Assembly: GCA_019633425.1 (NCBI GenBank)
Contig: WSUB01000115.1
Location: forward strand, 1 to 64,000
Source of the DNA: Tulasnella sp. 424
Lineage: Eukaryota; Basidiomycota; Agaricomycetes; Cantharellales; Tulasnellaceae
Direction: 5' to 3'
Length of the DNA stretch: 64,000 bases
The notes beneath the pieces were generated by a model. That model saw only the letters and a program-made list of their open reading frames with translations, was not told the origin of the DNA and did no database searches. Within the stretch, counting starts at the first letter, position 1. The number at the start of each line of letters is the position of its first letter. Made by a program: the position numbers and the translations under genes. Of the stretch, positions 23,692 to 35,450 are shown one piece after another.

Positions 23692-25335
23692 CTAGAGGTA
23701 ACTTGCACATATATAGACACCGGGAGGGCCGTACAGCAAATTTAATTTCAGAGGATCCATAGGACCGGTGACGGGGAGGAAGGGCTCGAGAGCCTTGGGG
23801 AGGATGCGAGCAAGAGCAGCAGCGCTTGGGGTTCGCTGTGAGAAGGAGCGGGTTCAAGTCAGTCAGCTGAAGCACTCCCAACCCAGACCGTCCACCAACA
23901 ACAACGTACATGCTCTGGTAATAGTCTCCCCACCACGGACGGGCGGCCCACCAGAGACCACCGATCCATGGAGCGTCGAACGCCTGCATGGCGGTGAAAG
24001 CACCCTTAACTGCAGCAATGCAATCATCTCACAGAGAAGGCAGAGTTCAGCCCTCGGGTTCATGAGCAGTCTGGACTTGGATAAACCCCAACACACCGTT
24101 GGAACCAGCTCCGATTTCGCCGAGGAAGTTCTTGAGGTTGTTGTTCTTGAGTCAGGTGGTGGCATTCGCAATGCGCTCAGCACCAAATGATAGAGGAGAC
24201 GCAAGTAGCCCGATGGAATAGCAAATTTAGGGGGTTCCTCCTACCGATGGCGAAGCTGTTGGCGGGGTCGGTGAATCCAGTGAGGGTGGCAGCGTTGCCA
24301 GAGCTGGTCCAGGACCAGGCGCCGGTCCAGGAGGCCCTCGACGAGAATGAGGTTTGGTAGCACCGACGCTGTGGGTGCCATTGACGGCAGACTGCATCAT
24401 TGACGCGAAACGGAAGCGTCGATTCCGTAAGGCTCATTTTGAAAGTCTAGGTGGATGGATAATGGGCGTAAGGAAAGAGCGGCGGAATGGTGCCGAGAAA
24501 GGACGACGTACCGAAAATGACATGAGAGTTGTCCTTGAACAGGGCAGCAAGGTTCTTCCAGCAGGTCGTGAAACTAAAGAGAGAAACGAAACCGCGGGTG
24601 AGCTGTATGGGATGGTTTATAGTGAAGACAGACGTACGCAGTAGAGTCACTAATGATGTTGCCGTTGTACCTCAAGTAGTTGTGAGGGTCGATGACAGCA
24701 GCACCCTTGTCGGGAATGTAGGACACGGTCTGAGAGGGGGTCATCATGTTAGACAGTGACGGATTGTATGACGCCTCAACTTACGCTCTGGAGACTGGCC
24801 AGGTACGTGGCCAGTCGAATGAACCGGTGAGACTGTTGGCAGGAGGACTCAGACTCCACGGGGAACGCGGCTCGGAAAGCATTGAAGCCGAAGCCGACGA
24901 AGTACTATGACATTGATATTAGCGAAGTTAATTCTTTTGCACGAGTGATGTGCCTGATGCTCACATCGATGGAAGAGGGAGCGGGCCAGGTGTAGTTGTA
25001 AACAAATGAACAGACGGCGTCAGCTAGCGAAAGGCCTGTACCATCTTTGAATTTCCTAACTCAGTGCCAAGGACACCGGGGATATTCTGCGGAGGTTACG
25101 GTCAGAATTGGTATCATCAAAGCTTTAAAGCTGGACCGTAAGGTTAGCTCACCTAGTTGCCGAATTCGGCACAGGACTCGTTCACACCGAAGAGCTTGGA
25201 TTTCTTGGTCGTTGCCCAAGGGCTGGCGGAGGCGGTTGTGGTGGCAGTGGAGCTCTTGGGAGTAGTGGCCGAAGATTTGGTAGTCGTAGGGGTAGTCGAC
25301 GTCTTTCCGGTAAGGTGGCGGTGGTGGTGATAGTA
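23692..25335 (-). pseudogene. GH5 endoglucanase pseudogene, unit 1
   Basis: Homologous to the intact gene at 42535-44701 from the Thr-rich linker to the C-terminus, but broken. The signal peptide and CBM1 are absent: homology stops at the linker exon. Around the acid/base region the copy reads NEPYGIDASV, then loses one base (near 24395) and hits a stop. Further indels follow near 24345-24375. Near 24165-24185 there is a +1 shift, and the Trp codon of ATTWLKNNN is now TGA near 24155. A conserved Trp in TTWWKN is Cys. The normal stop is lost; the frame would run on from PVTGP to a TAG at 23692. The gene cannot make a functional secreted enzyme. Confidence 0.88.
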
Positions 25336-25339
25336 CTAA

Positions 25340-25540
25340 AAGATAGTCACGGTTGGGTTGGGTTGCTCACCAACCCGGCTCGTGAAACGCCGTGCATCGG
25401 CATCCCACGGTTGGTGTGCTTTTACAAAGCCGAGAGCCCAACGGACATGATTACAAGTAGTAACTCCCCAAATCGCTCTGATCAGCATCCGATGTTACTG
25501 AACTAGAATACATGCACCTGAGTATATGTCGCGATGATCT
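25340..25540. other. Unit 1-specific insertion of about 190 bp
   Basis: Units 2 and 3 do not have this sequence. In unit 2 the linker acceptor (actaaaa) runs straight into tccatggtgacaaatcctcc, while here about 190 bases intervene before catccgtggtgacaaaccc. I see no clear inverted repeats or target duplication. Confidence 0.5.
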
Positions 25541-26459
25541 AGCATCCGTGGTGACAAACCCTCCTCGCCGATGACCTCGCTAACCTGCCATTCGAGCATT
25601 TTCCAAACCTTTTCTGGTCCTGACCACAATTAATCCGTCAAGTATAGCTAAATTTTTGCCTGTAGATTGAAATATCCCACACACTGTCCGTTAACAGCTG
25701 AGGAGCGAAGGAGGAGAGTCTCGATGCAGTTGTTGTTTTCCCCCTTTTCTTTCGGTTCCTTCTGACGAAGTGAACCTATTGTTATTCCCATTCACATCGC
25801 TGAGTAGCCGCCTTCCTGTACACTTGTCGTTTTTGGTACTCTCACGCCGGGTTGTCCAGAGCGCGGAGAGTCGAAGGTTATCACTTTGCCAGCCCTGAGT
25901 GGTTGGCACCTGACCAGCGAGCAACGAGGCGATTTGAAATTTTCATAAATGGAAGGCGCGACGTATGTTTGCGGGCTGCTTTTTGCTCGACCACACCCTC
26001 CGTTCTCGATCGAGTCCTATCCGGGGATTTGCAGGGAAGGTAGATATGAAGTTTGTCGCTGGGTCTAGGTGACAAGTAGGGCACGTGCACGAAATCGGTG
26101 AGCTGATTTGCCGTGCTATACTATATTCGGCAGCGGTGGACCAGTATCCGATATACGACCCTTTTTGGAAGATCGCCGCTGCAGGTCTTGGCGCGGGTCA
26201 CACTACTACCCCACTCGCCGACTACCACAGAGCCCAATCGTATCCAACGCTCTCCTAACGCCGTATTGTCGACAATCTAGCTCGAGTAATTACGGCAAAC
26301 CGATGCCTGCGAAGCAAGCTAAGGTTCAACGGATGGGTATAATCTTTTGGCAACCACTCTAGGGGTTTGTGAGGATGGCTGCGATGAGACTATAAACGGG
26401 ACCGGAGGGGTTGGACGTCCAAGTGTAATATCTTGTATATAATTCTGATTGACTTTAAG

Positions 26460-27520
26460 TTCCATAATTCGGAAGTAGACTGATGAAGGTGTTACGAACT
26501 TTCTTGCGCGCTGCACTCTTCACGCCGTCGGGCCCGGTCAAAACGTGGATATCGCCTGGCCAAACGACAAGGAAATATACGCGACTTGGTTCAGGTCGAG
26601 AAAGGGCTGAGAGAAATAGACCATACTTACTCGCTTGGACATTATGGCCCTCAGCGTAGCAAGCAATAAATCCTGAGATAAGCTGCTCGCGAGTTCGCTG
26701 CGGAGGGAGAAATACATTCGGAATGACTTAAGTCCGATGCGAGATGCGACAGGTACGTACATGGTGGATACCCAACCTATCGCCGAACAGCCCTCCGTTC
26801 CTCGGTGGCTCTAGATGCGTCTAACCTTCGAAGAAGTCCGACGCGAGGTTCTCCGAATCGAAGAACTCCAGGTACAGGTCCCGAGCAAAAGTTACAGCAG
26901 GGCTCCTCTCAGAGGAGCCAATTCAAAGGGTGAGTACCTCGCTGAGAACGATTCCGAGCATCTTAAACACGGGTCGAGGTGGGTCGGACATCTTGACGAG
27001 TTCGTGGATCGTGGCGGAGATGAAAGACGCAGAATCGATGAGAACATCCGTGTCGAGGATACAGAGATGAGGGGAATTCTTCTCAGTGTGCTGAGGGAAG
27101 CTTGAGTAAACGAGAAAGAATCATGAGGGTCAACGCGAGCTTTGGTAACGAGGCTTACTGGAATATCCCCGTCCGCGACAGGCTCGGGTTCTCCGTCTCC
27201 AGCAAACTCCCAGTTAATGGACTTCATAACACCAACGTTGAGAGAGCTCTTTTGGAAGAGAAATGGCAGTGAACCCAAGTTACACGGTCCTGGGACACAC
27301 TTTAATATCGTCGGGGACGGTGATTGGACAGAGCGGACAGGCGCGTAGGTCGTTGTGTACGACGTCCGGTCGACTCAGCGACATGCAGCGCGAGAGCCTG
27401 TCACCTCCCTGGACACAAACGTGACATGCATACGCGTCGGAACCGACGTCCCTAACAGTGGCATCCTACCGGCTGTTCAAGGACATCTGAGTTCATGTCT
27501 GATGCAGTCTAGGTTCAGAT
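26460..27520 (-). pseudogene. Decayed gene A, unit 2 (unrecognised family)
   Basis: The best preserved set of fragments. In translation order: a Cys-rich stretch with ACHVCVQGGDRLSRC and ACPLCPITVPDDIKVC (CxxC...C...CxxC, RING-like spacing but not a complete RING); after a possible intron, SINWEFAGDGEPEPVADGD; then VLIDSASFISATIHELVKM with PRPVFKMLGI; LISGFIACYAEGHN; and GDIHVLTGPDG. Splice sites at some junctions are missing. Function unknown. Confidence 0.4.
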
Positions 27521-30500
27521 GGAGTTCTGTTAATAGCGACTAAAGGACGTGGGGCACGTCGTGGATTGAAGAAGTGTTGCCCCTTGGCCGGGGTGTTCAT
27601 CAGACTTGAGGACGTAGGCGATGGGTACTATCGAGGTGCTGTACCTGGTACTTTTCCCCTGTTCGAACTTTCATTCCGCGGACAATGCTGCTGTCCTCGT
27701 TTTTTGATGGAAGTAGGAATCAATTGGGCTCGACTTCTCTCGACTAGTATCTTACGAAAAGTAACGCGGAGCGGCTGCAGGTTTTGTGTACGCTGGCTGT
27801 GAGAGAAACCTCTGACGTCATAGGCCTCACAGCTTGTTCCGCTTTCTCCAGCCATCTCTCATGATCTAGACGATACTCACGACCACATCGCACCTATTGA
27901 TAGGGAGCGGGGCTGATACTTTACTTCGCCTCAGCCCTCCAAAATCAGAAGACGCCGCGGGAGAGGGCTAATGAGAAGCCGCACGCACTAATTAAACGTC
28001 ATAGAAGACTTTCCATAAGAACCGCAACTCGAAATCTTCCTCAAAACGGGCTTATTGATTTCCCTTCTCAGTCATGAGCCGCAATCGCATGATATTACGA
28101 TATCGTGCTCGACATATTCGGTCCGTGGTCGGGCCCTTTTCAGGGAATGTTACCGTTTAAGGGAGGCGGGGTGCTGGCATGCGGCATGGGGGACTCCGCA
28201 ATTGGCGTTTTGGCAAACAGCACCGTGCCTTCAACTCTCGATCCTCGACACCCATCACTTTATTTCGTGTCAAACATTGTCCAGTATGCTAACTTTATCG
28301 GACTTTGTCCATTCTATGCGGGGAGGCAATCAATATCACCAATCGGCCGCTTTTAATTGGCTGGATAACCAAGGCACGCCCGCCGCGGGTCCGCGCCAGG
28401 TCGATCGTACGGTTTCGGGAAAACGCCGGAGATGCCTAATCTGGAGGAGGCAGGGGAAAAGGGCTCACGGAATGTTGTGGGGTCGCAACCCTTTCCAGCC
28501 AGGTGCAGCACGATAGGAGAGCAGACCACCTGGCTCCTTTTGTCAAGCGTTCTTGGATCTTGCCGCACTACACTTCCCTTGCCCGTGCCTTGGTCTGAGG
28601 TCACTGTTTTGCGCACTGTGGTCGGTCCCGAGTGGCTTGAGGTTGAGGCTCTGCTTCTGCAAGTCGTTTCGACGTCTGTCTGGGGATGACAAATCGATTA
28701 GGAGGCCAACATGCGCGCGGCATGGAGACCTTGCCATTTGGCTTTGTCAATTGGCTCGTAACTAAGCGAGTCGAGAGATTGCAGGCCTCCGAGGGGTAGA
28801 CAAGCTCCCACTCCCTTGGATATCATCGGAAGGTATTAAAATAGCTTAGGTTGTGTTATATGACATTATCACTGGAAAGCGGGCAGTTAATGATTTGGCT
28901 CCGAGCAGAAGCCTTGCCAAGACTTTGCTTTCCAGACTGGTACCGCATGCCTGCTGTAATGTTAACCGGGCCCGCTCCGAGATACAGTTGGGTTTCGCTG
29001 ATAGCGAACAACCCAAAGCGTCTTTGCCAGTAGAGAACGAGGGCGAATATACTCCATTCTGCAGCATGCCTTGTCGTTCCTGGAGCGCTGGATGTGTCTA
29101 GCCCGTCGGACAGTGGGTTGGGTCACCCTAGACCGCGCCGTGATCCGCGTGTGCTAAAGTCCGAGGTAGCCGACAGGTATGCCTGCTTGCTCGACTGTGT
29201 CTTGGCCGTGTAGCCGAATATCTTGGCTACTGGTCTGGATATGCATGATTTTACGCGATGTTTTGCGAATCTTGAGCGCGGTGTTGAACGTGTCCAGCGT
29301 GCCAACGGTTGGTGGATGAGCCCTGCGTGACAGATACGTCACTCGCGTTAGAGACAATACCTGAGTGTCTTGCTTGTCAACCACTTATTGCTACTAGTAT
29401 ACATTCCCCACCTTGCCAATCGTCGTATTCACTCGTGCCTCCGGTGTCTTGAGCTCATTAGCTCCCGAACTAGATGTTACGCTTACGTACCGTTGCGCCT
29501 GAACGAACCGATGGAGACTGTTGTTTGTAAGCGTCACCAGGTGAAACTTCCCACAGATAGCCCTCTCCGCAGGGTCGATACGCAGGTATACTATTTTGAT
29601 ACTTTCGGGAGAGGCCGCCTTGGCATGCACTAAGCGGTGGCTTTGCAGCCCTTGTTAACCATCCGTTCAGAGTAAGTGAAGGACAGCAACCTGGTTGGGG
29701 GTTGGATTCGGTTCCGAAGAGATCCGTATCCCGCCGTCCCTGCAAAATTCCAAACATGTCAGCTGTTGAAATGCAACAGGAAACCTGGGGTTGAAAGATA
29801 TCTAAAAGCGGTTTAGGTTTCACAAAAAGAGGTTGTAGGATTTTTGCTAGGGTCGATGTGAGCTGGCGAGTTAAAAATATATCCTTACATAAGGCCGCTA
29901 AACGCCGAGTCCTGTTTAAGCTGGTCAAAGTCCTGGCATTTCTATATAGGATACAGGGAGTATATTAGGAAATGTTGGGTACCGAAAACAAACGTACATA
30001 CACACGCGAGAATCAATCGGGGGAAGGGTGAAGTAGGATCGGGTGCACGGCAGGCGACGATCGAGTCCCAGCGAAATGGGTACCGGCCGGGTGCCTTATC
30101 CGCGCCTCCGTGCCTAGCACCGCGGACGCCTAGCTGGGGTGAAAAGGGATCTGCGCTCGCTTGCTATCAAATGCCAGTTCCGGTGAAAGGGTTAAAGTCG
30201 AAGTCGGAGAAAAATCCATCAGAATCACTGCTGCCCACTTGACCACCTGTGGAGGAGGTTCGTATTGCAAATCAAATTGTTTTTCGACGAATGGAACCGA
30301 CTTCATCACAGAAAATGCGCGCAAAGAGTCAAAATTACCCTTTGCAACCAGCACAGGAGGTGCTCCGAATAAGCACCGGGTGACGTCTGGGAGGTTCCCT
30401 TGGACCTGGCTGGACCGGTTCCAAAAGTCCGGAACCCGGAAAAGCCGAATTCTGTGGAAAGCGAGGAACCCGGACAATTTTTATAAATCACCATATGTAA

Positions 30501-31115
30501 GCCACAATCCGCATCCAACGTTGCAGCCAAGAGCCGGACGATACTGGAACAAATAAATCCGTCGATCCGGTTTTCCATACGAAGACGGCTACTTCTTCCA
30601 TAACGGGGGTAATAGGTAGGGTAACCTAACCCCAAGAATCGAAAGCTTCTGTTTTCTATTTAATACCGCCCAGAATACCCTCGCCCTTTTCCTCTCCACA
30701 CCAATCTCTTCCCCATCTACCTCTTTACTGAGAACCACCTTACCTCATCCTCTCTCGCTACTCCCTAGCGCAGAGCGCTTACTAGCTACTGTTCCCATAT
30801 CCGACCTGATTCGTCTTGTTCCATTCTCGATTTTCCATTCCCTCTTGTTTCGCAAGGTGGATAGGCAAATCCTTCAGGATCGATACCAGAAGCTACTAAA
30901 ACCTCTACGGAGAATTCATATACGACCATACTACGTTTCGTGCGTTGTTATTTTTCCGGTACTCCAGGGATCGTATGTTGCTGACACTCGTTTCCCGGTC
31001 CCACCTGTTGCACTTGCACACCCACTAGGAATTACCTCAAACACCAGAACCTATTTGCACCGAACCAACCATCTCACTCTCTTTTATAAATACTCGTCAT
31101 CTTCAAAGCCTCACT
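27521..31115. other. Unit 2 non-coding stretch upstream of zinc-finger gene
   Basis: About 3.6 kb with no recognised gene, aligning with 17.5-21.4 kb and 36.8-40.3 kb. A conserved open stretch at 28105-28356 (GVLACGMGDSAIGVLANSTVP) is also open in unit 3 but degraded in unit 1. I do not recognise it. Confidence 0.5.
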
Positions 31116-32530
31116 ATGTCGCGCAGCTCCATGGACTATTTTGCCCCATCCGGCAGCACTCGGGTGTCCAGCAACAGTCCCTCTTCCACTTCGTCTTCGT
31201 TCGACTCGACTGGCCTCGACACCGCCGTTCCTTTCTCTCTCTTCGGTAACGATAATCAGCCTCATAATAACAGATACTGGGCCTTCGACAACAGCAGCAA
31301 CAACACCATTCTTCCCGATTCCAGTGCACTTTTTGGTTCGCCTCATACGGCGACCCAACAAGCTGTCAGCGCGGCCGCGCATCAGTGCCCGCCCCCACCC
31401 ATCGTCCAGATGCGCAACTTGTCGCTGTCCCCATCGCCCAACTATGCCCCCTGTGAACCAGTCACTTTTGTATCTAGCTCAACCCTCGTGGCTCCTCAAC
31501 CTGTCTCGTGCAGCCCATCCTTGATTGGTCGCGGCTGGCTGGCACCCCTCTCGTCCCCTCCTGCTCTTGTCGACGCTTTCACCTCCGAACCTCCTGCTCC
31601 AGGTCCACCAGCCCTCCCTCCTCGTCCACAAATGCAAGCCAAAATTCCACCGGAGAAAATACGCAAGTCTCATCCATGCCTGCATCCCGGTTGCGGAATG
31701 AAGTTCCGCAAACGCAACGCGCTGGCCCAGGTACGTTCCAGTTGCTTTTAAGTCACCGGGGGGAAGGGCATGATGCCAACCCTGGCCAAAGAGCGTTCAA
31801 CACTTCAACTGATCCTCGTGTTTTTCTTTTTCCGCCACTTTTGTTTACAGCACATGCGGTCTCACACCGGTGAACGACGTGAGTCCTTTCAACCCCACCT
31901 TTTCATAGATCGATTTCNNNNNNNNNNNNNNNNNNNNNNNNNNNNNNNNNNNNNNNNNNNNNNNNNNNNNNNNNNNNNNNNNNNNNNNNNNNNNNNNNNN
32001 NNNNNNNNNNNNNNNNNTTGTTTACAGCACATGCGGTCTCACACCGGTGAACGACGTGAGTCCTTTCAACCCCACCTTTTCATAGATCGATTTCCCAAAT
32101 TCTCTGACACTTTCGGATCTTTTTTTGTTGCTCTTCCTCTTGGCTTCTATCTATTGCAGCCGAGGTTTGCGAGTTCTGCAGCATGGCCTTCTCGTTGAAA
32201 TGCAACCTGCGCCGTCATTACAGGACGTGCAAGGAGAAGAAAGCTCTCGAGGCCGCAATGGCAACCAGGAAGGATACGTCGTCCTCTCCACCTCCCCTCG
32301 AGCAGAGTCCGAGCCTGACTGCAAGCTCCCCTCGCACCACCGCCTTCGCACCGTCTCACGACTCTCCTCCTACGGATCTCCTCTCAGTTCCACCCAATCT
32401 CTGGAGTCCCGGATTCAATATCTCTCCTCTGCATCAACCATCCACACTCGCCGCTGATATGGACTACGACACTCTCTTCCCAACTCAATTCCCGACTATA
32501 TACCCCTACCCCGCTCTCATTCAGCATTGA
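31116..32530 (+). CDS. C2H2 zinc-finger protein, array copy 2 (interrupted by assembly gap)
   Basis: Exons 31116-31730, 31851-31878 and 32160-32530 encode 337 residues, the same length as copy 3. Landmarks are MSRSSMDYFAP, QAKIPPEKIRKSHPCLHPGC, HMRSHTGER and VCEFCSMAFSLKCNLRRH with HYRTC. A 100-N gap lies in the second intron. The 28-nt exon appears twice, at 31851-31878 and again at 32028-32055, inside a perfect 77-bp repeat on either side of the Ns. This is almost certainly a failed contig overlap. With the duplicate collapsed the gene is intact. Confidence 0.85.
31841..31917 (+). repeat. 77-bp perfect duplicate, left of gap
   Basis: Identical to 32018-32094, from ttgtttacag to cgatttc. 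It ends exactly at the first N. Confidence 0.97.
31918..32017. other. Assembly gap of exactly 100 N
   Basis: A fixed-size scaffold gap. Its flanks overlap perfectly by 77 bases, so the true distance is probably negative and no sequence is missing. Confidence 0.97.
32018..32094 (+). repeat. 77-bp perfect duplicate, right of gap
   Basis: Starts at the first base after the Ns and repeats 31841-31917 exactly. The same 77 bases also occur in unit 3 at 40984-41060, which explains why the assembly graph was tangled here. Confidence 0.97.
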
Positions 32531-32660
32531 TCCCTCTCTTACTCTGTCATCATATCCCCCCTCGACATTCTTCACGAGCCTTGGTTTGTCTCACCCCACT
32601 CTTCTACCCTTCGTCTGGTGCTTTCGCACCTTTTTCTCTCCGAGTTCGTCTCGAAATGTG

Positions 32661-32721
32661 CAGCGGGACGGTAGGGAGGCTATTTAGATACACCGTGCTG
32701 GGTCTGTCTCGATACTCTGTC
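32661..32721 (+). promoter_or_regulatory. Near-invariant 61-bp block after zinc-finger gene, unit 2
   Basis: Same block as 22825-22885 and 41627-41687, differing from unit 1 by a single base near its end (ggtctgtctc here, ggtctatctc in unit 1). Confidence 0.45.
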
Positions 32722-33538
32722 GACCGCAACTGCTACGCCTGTGGAGATACCTCGCCTTTCGTTCTTGCCAGCTTCACTCTGTTGGCAGTTCTTTGCTTTT
32801 CTTTTGTACCGTCAGCTCTTGTCTGCTCCCTTTCGGTTGTTCTCGGACACTTTCTCGCTTCGTTTTTCTGTTTGGCGGAAACCCCGTCCCATGGCGTCCA
32901 CCCTAAGTTTCCAACTTTTGTAGCCGTAAAACTAACCCCACTCCTCCTCTTTGTACTTACGTCCCGTTTGAATCCCCCCCCCCCTTGGCTACGACCTCTC
33001 GTCTTCCCTCATCCCTCATCCTCTTCCCACTCGATCCGCAAACCCGACTAACCTTGTCACTTTCCTTCACTCATCACCGACGCGTCGCCGTGCGCGTCGT
33101 TTTACTTATTTTTCACGCTTCATTCCGCCGTTCCAACATCTCATATAACACAACTCCAGCCTTTTTATCATTCTATTACCCCGCTCACTCTGTCCTTTCT
33201 CTGCAACTGTACCATCATGCCCTCATATTTCACGACGTTCGCGCGGCGGAAGAGCGTTTCTAATTCTCTCAACGTTCCCTATCCTTGTTCTGTATTCTCC
33301 CCTCCTTGGTTATGTCCGCTTCCGGTCGTCGGGTTACCTTGTAAAAAAATAGCCAAAATGTCATTGGTCGTTGGCCTCGGTGTTCTATTTTTGTGCGATT
33401 TGCGGGTCCGTGGGTTCGCCTCGGTTAGACACGCCTGTGTGCAAGTGGCCCGTTCTCCTCTGGGAAGAGTCAGAGTCGGAAAGGCGAACAAGAGTATATT
33501 GCGTGCATCCCAATGACACCAGAGATAACTTGCACGTA

Positions 33539-33713
33539 CAGTCGGGCCCCCGATAATGCATACACCTAGTAATGCATAACCCCCCGTAATGCATGGCATT
33601 TCAGTCCACGAAATCCACGGGTCGCACTAAAATCCCTCTCTGATTATGCATAACCCCCCACAATGCATAGAAAATCTATCCACCGAACCCATGCATTATT
33701 GGGGGTCCGACTA
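33539..33713. mobile_element. 175-bp MITE with inverted ends, pogo-like
   Basis: Present only in unit 2; units 1 and 3 show the empty site (gcac-gtatatatacacc in unit 3). The left end is cagtcgggcccccgataatg and the right end, read on the other strand, is tagtcggacccccaataatg, giving terminal inverted repeats of about 23 bases with few mismatches. A TA dinucleotide sits at the left insertion point. Internal copies of atgcataacccccc repeat the terminal motif. There is no coding capacity. CAGT-type ends with TA targets are known for pogo/Tc1-mariner elements; an autonomous partner is not in the window. Confidence 0.8.
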
Positions 33714-33760
33714 CATATATACGCCGGGAGGGCCGTGCAGTAGACATAATTTCCGAGAAT

Positions 33761-35450
33761 TCATAGGGCGGTGACGGGGAGATAGGGTTCGAGAGCCTCG
33801 GGGAGGATGCGAGCGACAGCAGGACCGCTTGGGGTTCGCTGTGAAAGGGAGCGGGTGCAAGTCAGCCAGCTGGCACCCCCTAACTAGCATCGCGAACCGA
33901 CAAGAACGTACATACTCAAGAAGTAGTCTCCCCGCCATGAACCAGCAGCCCACCAGAGAGCATCGATCCAAGGAGAGTCGGCAGTCTGCATAGCGGTGAG
34001 AGCGCTCTGGATAGCGGAGATGCAGACATCTGAGAGATACAGAAGAGTTGAGATTCAGATCCGCGATCGGTCTGAACTTCGATAACTCCAACTCACCGTT
34101 CGAACCACCGCCGATCTCGCCAATGAAGCCCTTGAAGTTGTTGTTCTGAGCCAGGTGGTGACATCGGCAATGCGCTCGGCGCCGATGGTTCCGGAGACGC
34201 AAGTAGAGTTACTGCCTGAACCATCGCTGTCGAGGTATTAATACATTTCTAAACGACGGCGGGGAGCAAGTCAGCTTTTCCCGCCTCATCAAACACCGAT
34301 TGTTTGGATGTCGTCTCACCGATGACGAAGTTGTTGACAGGGTCGGTGAAGCCGGTAAAGGCGGCGGCGTTGCCAGAGCTGGTCCAGGACCATGCACCAG
34401 TCCACGAAGTACCTTCGACGAGGATCAGGTTAGTAGCACCGGTGCTGAGGATGCCATTGACGTCAGACTGCATGAGCGAGGCGACGACCGGAGCGTCGAT
34501 TCCCCAAGGTTCATTTTGCAAGTCTTGGTAGATGGATAACGGGCGTAAGGAAAGAGCCGAGGAATGATGCCGAGGAAGGACGCAGACCAAATACGACATG
34601 AGAGTTGCCTGCGAACTGGCTGGCGAGGTTCTTCCACTAGGTCGCGAAACTAAAGAGATGAACGAAGCACGGGTTGAGCGATCTGAGATGGTTTATGTCG
34701 GAGATCGACTTACGCAGCGGAGTCGGTGATAATAGTTCCGTTGAGCCTCAAGGAGTTACGGGGGTCAATAGCAGCATAAGCACCCTTGCAGTTAATGTGG
34801 GGGACGATTTGAGAATGGGTCAAAACATTAGTTGACTGGCATTTAAGGAGATTAGGAGTGTGTGTCGGTAACGTACACTCTTGAGGCTTGCCAGGTAGGT
34901 AGCGTCGAATGAACCAGTGATGCTATTAGGGCTGATACGCTCCATCGTGAATGGAACACGGAAGGCATTGAAGCCCTTGCCAACGAAGTACTATTATGTG
35001 AGTGTTAGTAAGGACGGGTCATTCAACCTCCGTGACGGAAATTACTCACATCGATGGAGGAGGGAGCGGGCCAGGTGTAGCTATTAAGGAATAGCGGACG
35101 ATGTTAACCAGTGAAAGGTCAATTGTGCGAGTTCTTACTCGGTGCCGAGAACGCTAGGGATGGCCTGGAGTTACCAGTTAGCATCGGTGTTGTCGACGCT
35201 AGACAACGAGGTTAACACGCCGTGCCGAATTCTGTGCAAGACTCGTTCACACCGAAGAGCTTGAAGTTCTTAGTTTTAGTTGTAGCCGAAGGGGTGGCGG
35301 AGGTGGTTGTGGTGGTAGTGGAAAACTTGGTGGTGGTGGTGGTAGTGGAGCTCTTAGTAGTAGTGGTCGACGATTTGGTAGTTGTAGGGGTAGTCAATGT
35401 CTTTCCCATAGTAGTAGTAGTGGTGGTGGTGGTACTAAAATCCATGGTGA
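33761..35450 (-). pseudogene. GH5 endoglucanase pseudogene, unit 2
   Basis: Aligns with the intact unit 3 gene from the Thr linker (35212-35445) to the stop at 33761. Lesions I can see are: no signal peptide or CBM1 exons, with homology ending at the linker-exon acceptor; the splice donor after EFGT changed from gtgagt to gcgtgt near 35220; TGG to TAG in the TTWWKN block near 34638; TAA in place of a Gln codon just after the IEM block, within MHQYLDSDG, near 34237; and a one-base deletion in TTWLKNNN near 34150. The NEPWGID acid/base block and the GEIGGG nucleophile block are still readable. It is recently dead compared with unit 1. Confidence 0.9.

Larger units (their letters stand above)
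15660..25690 (+). repeat. Tandem segmental duplication, unit 1
   Basis: First of three direct units. Homology with unit 2 starts around 15660 (gcagttctttt / gcagttgttgtt, then cctattgttattcc and cgctgagtag). It continues through the decayed minus-strand gene, the zinc-finger gene at 21449 and the GH5 pseudogene, to about 25690. Divergence is high in non-coding parts, making this the oldest or fastest-decaying unit. Ends are approximate. Confidence 0.85.
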
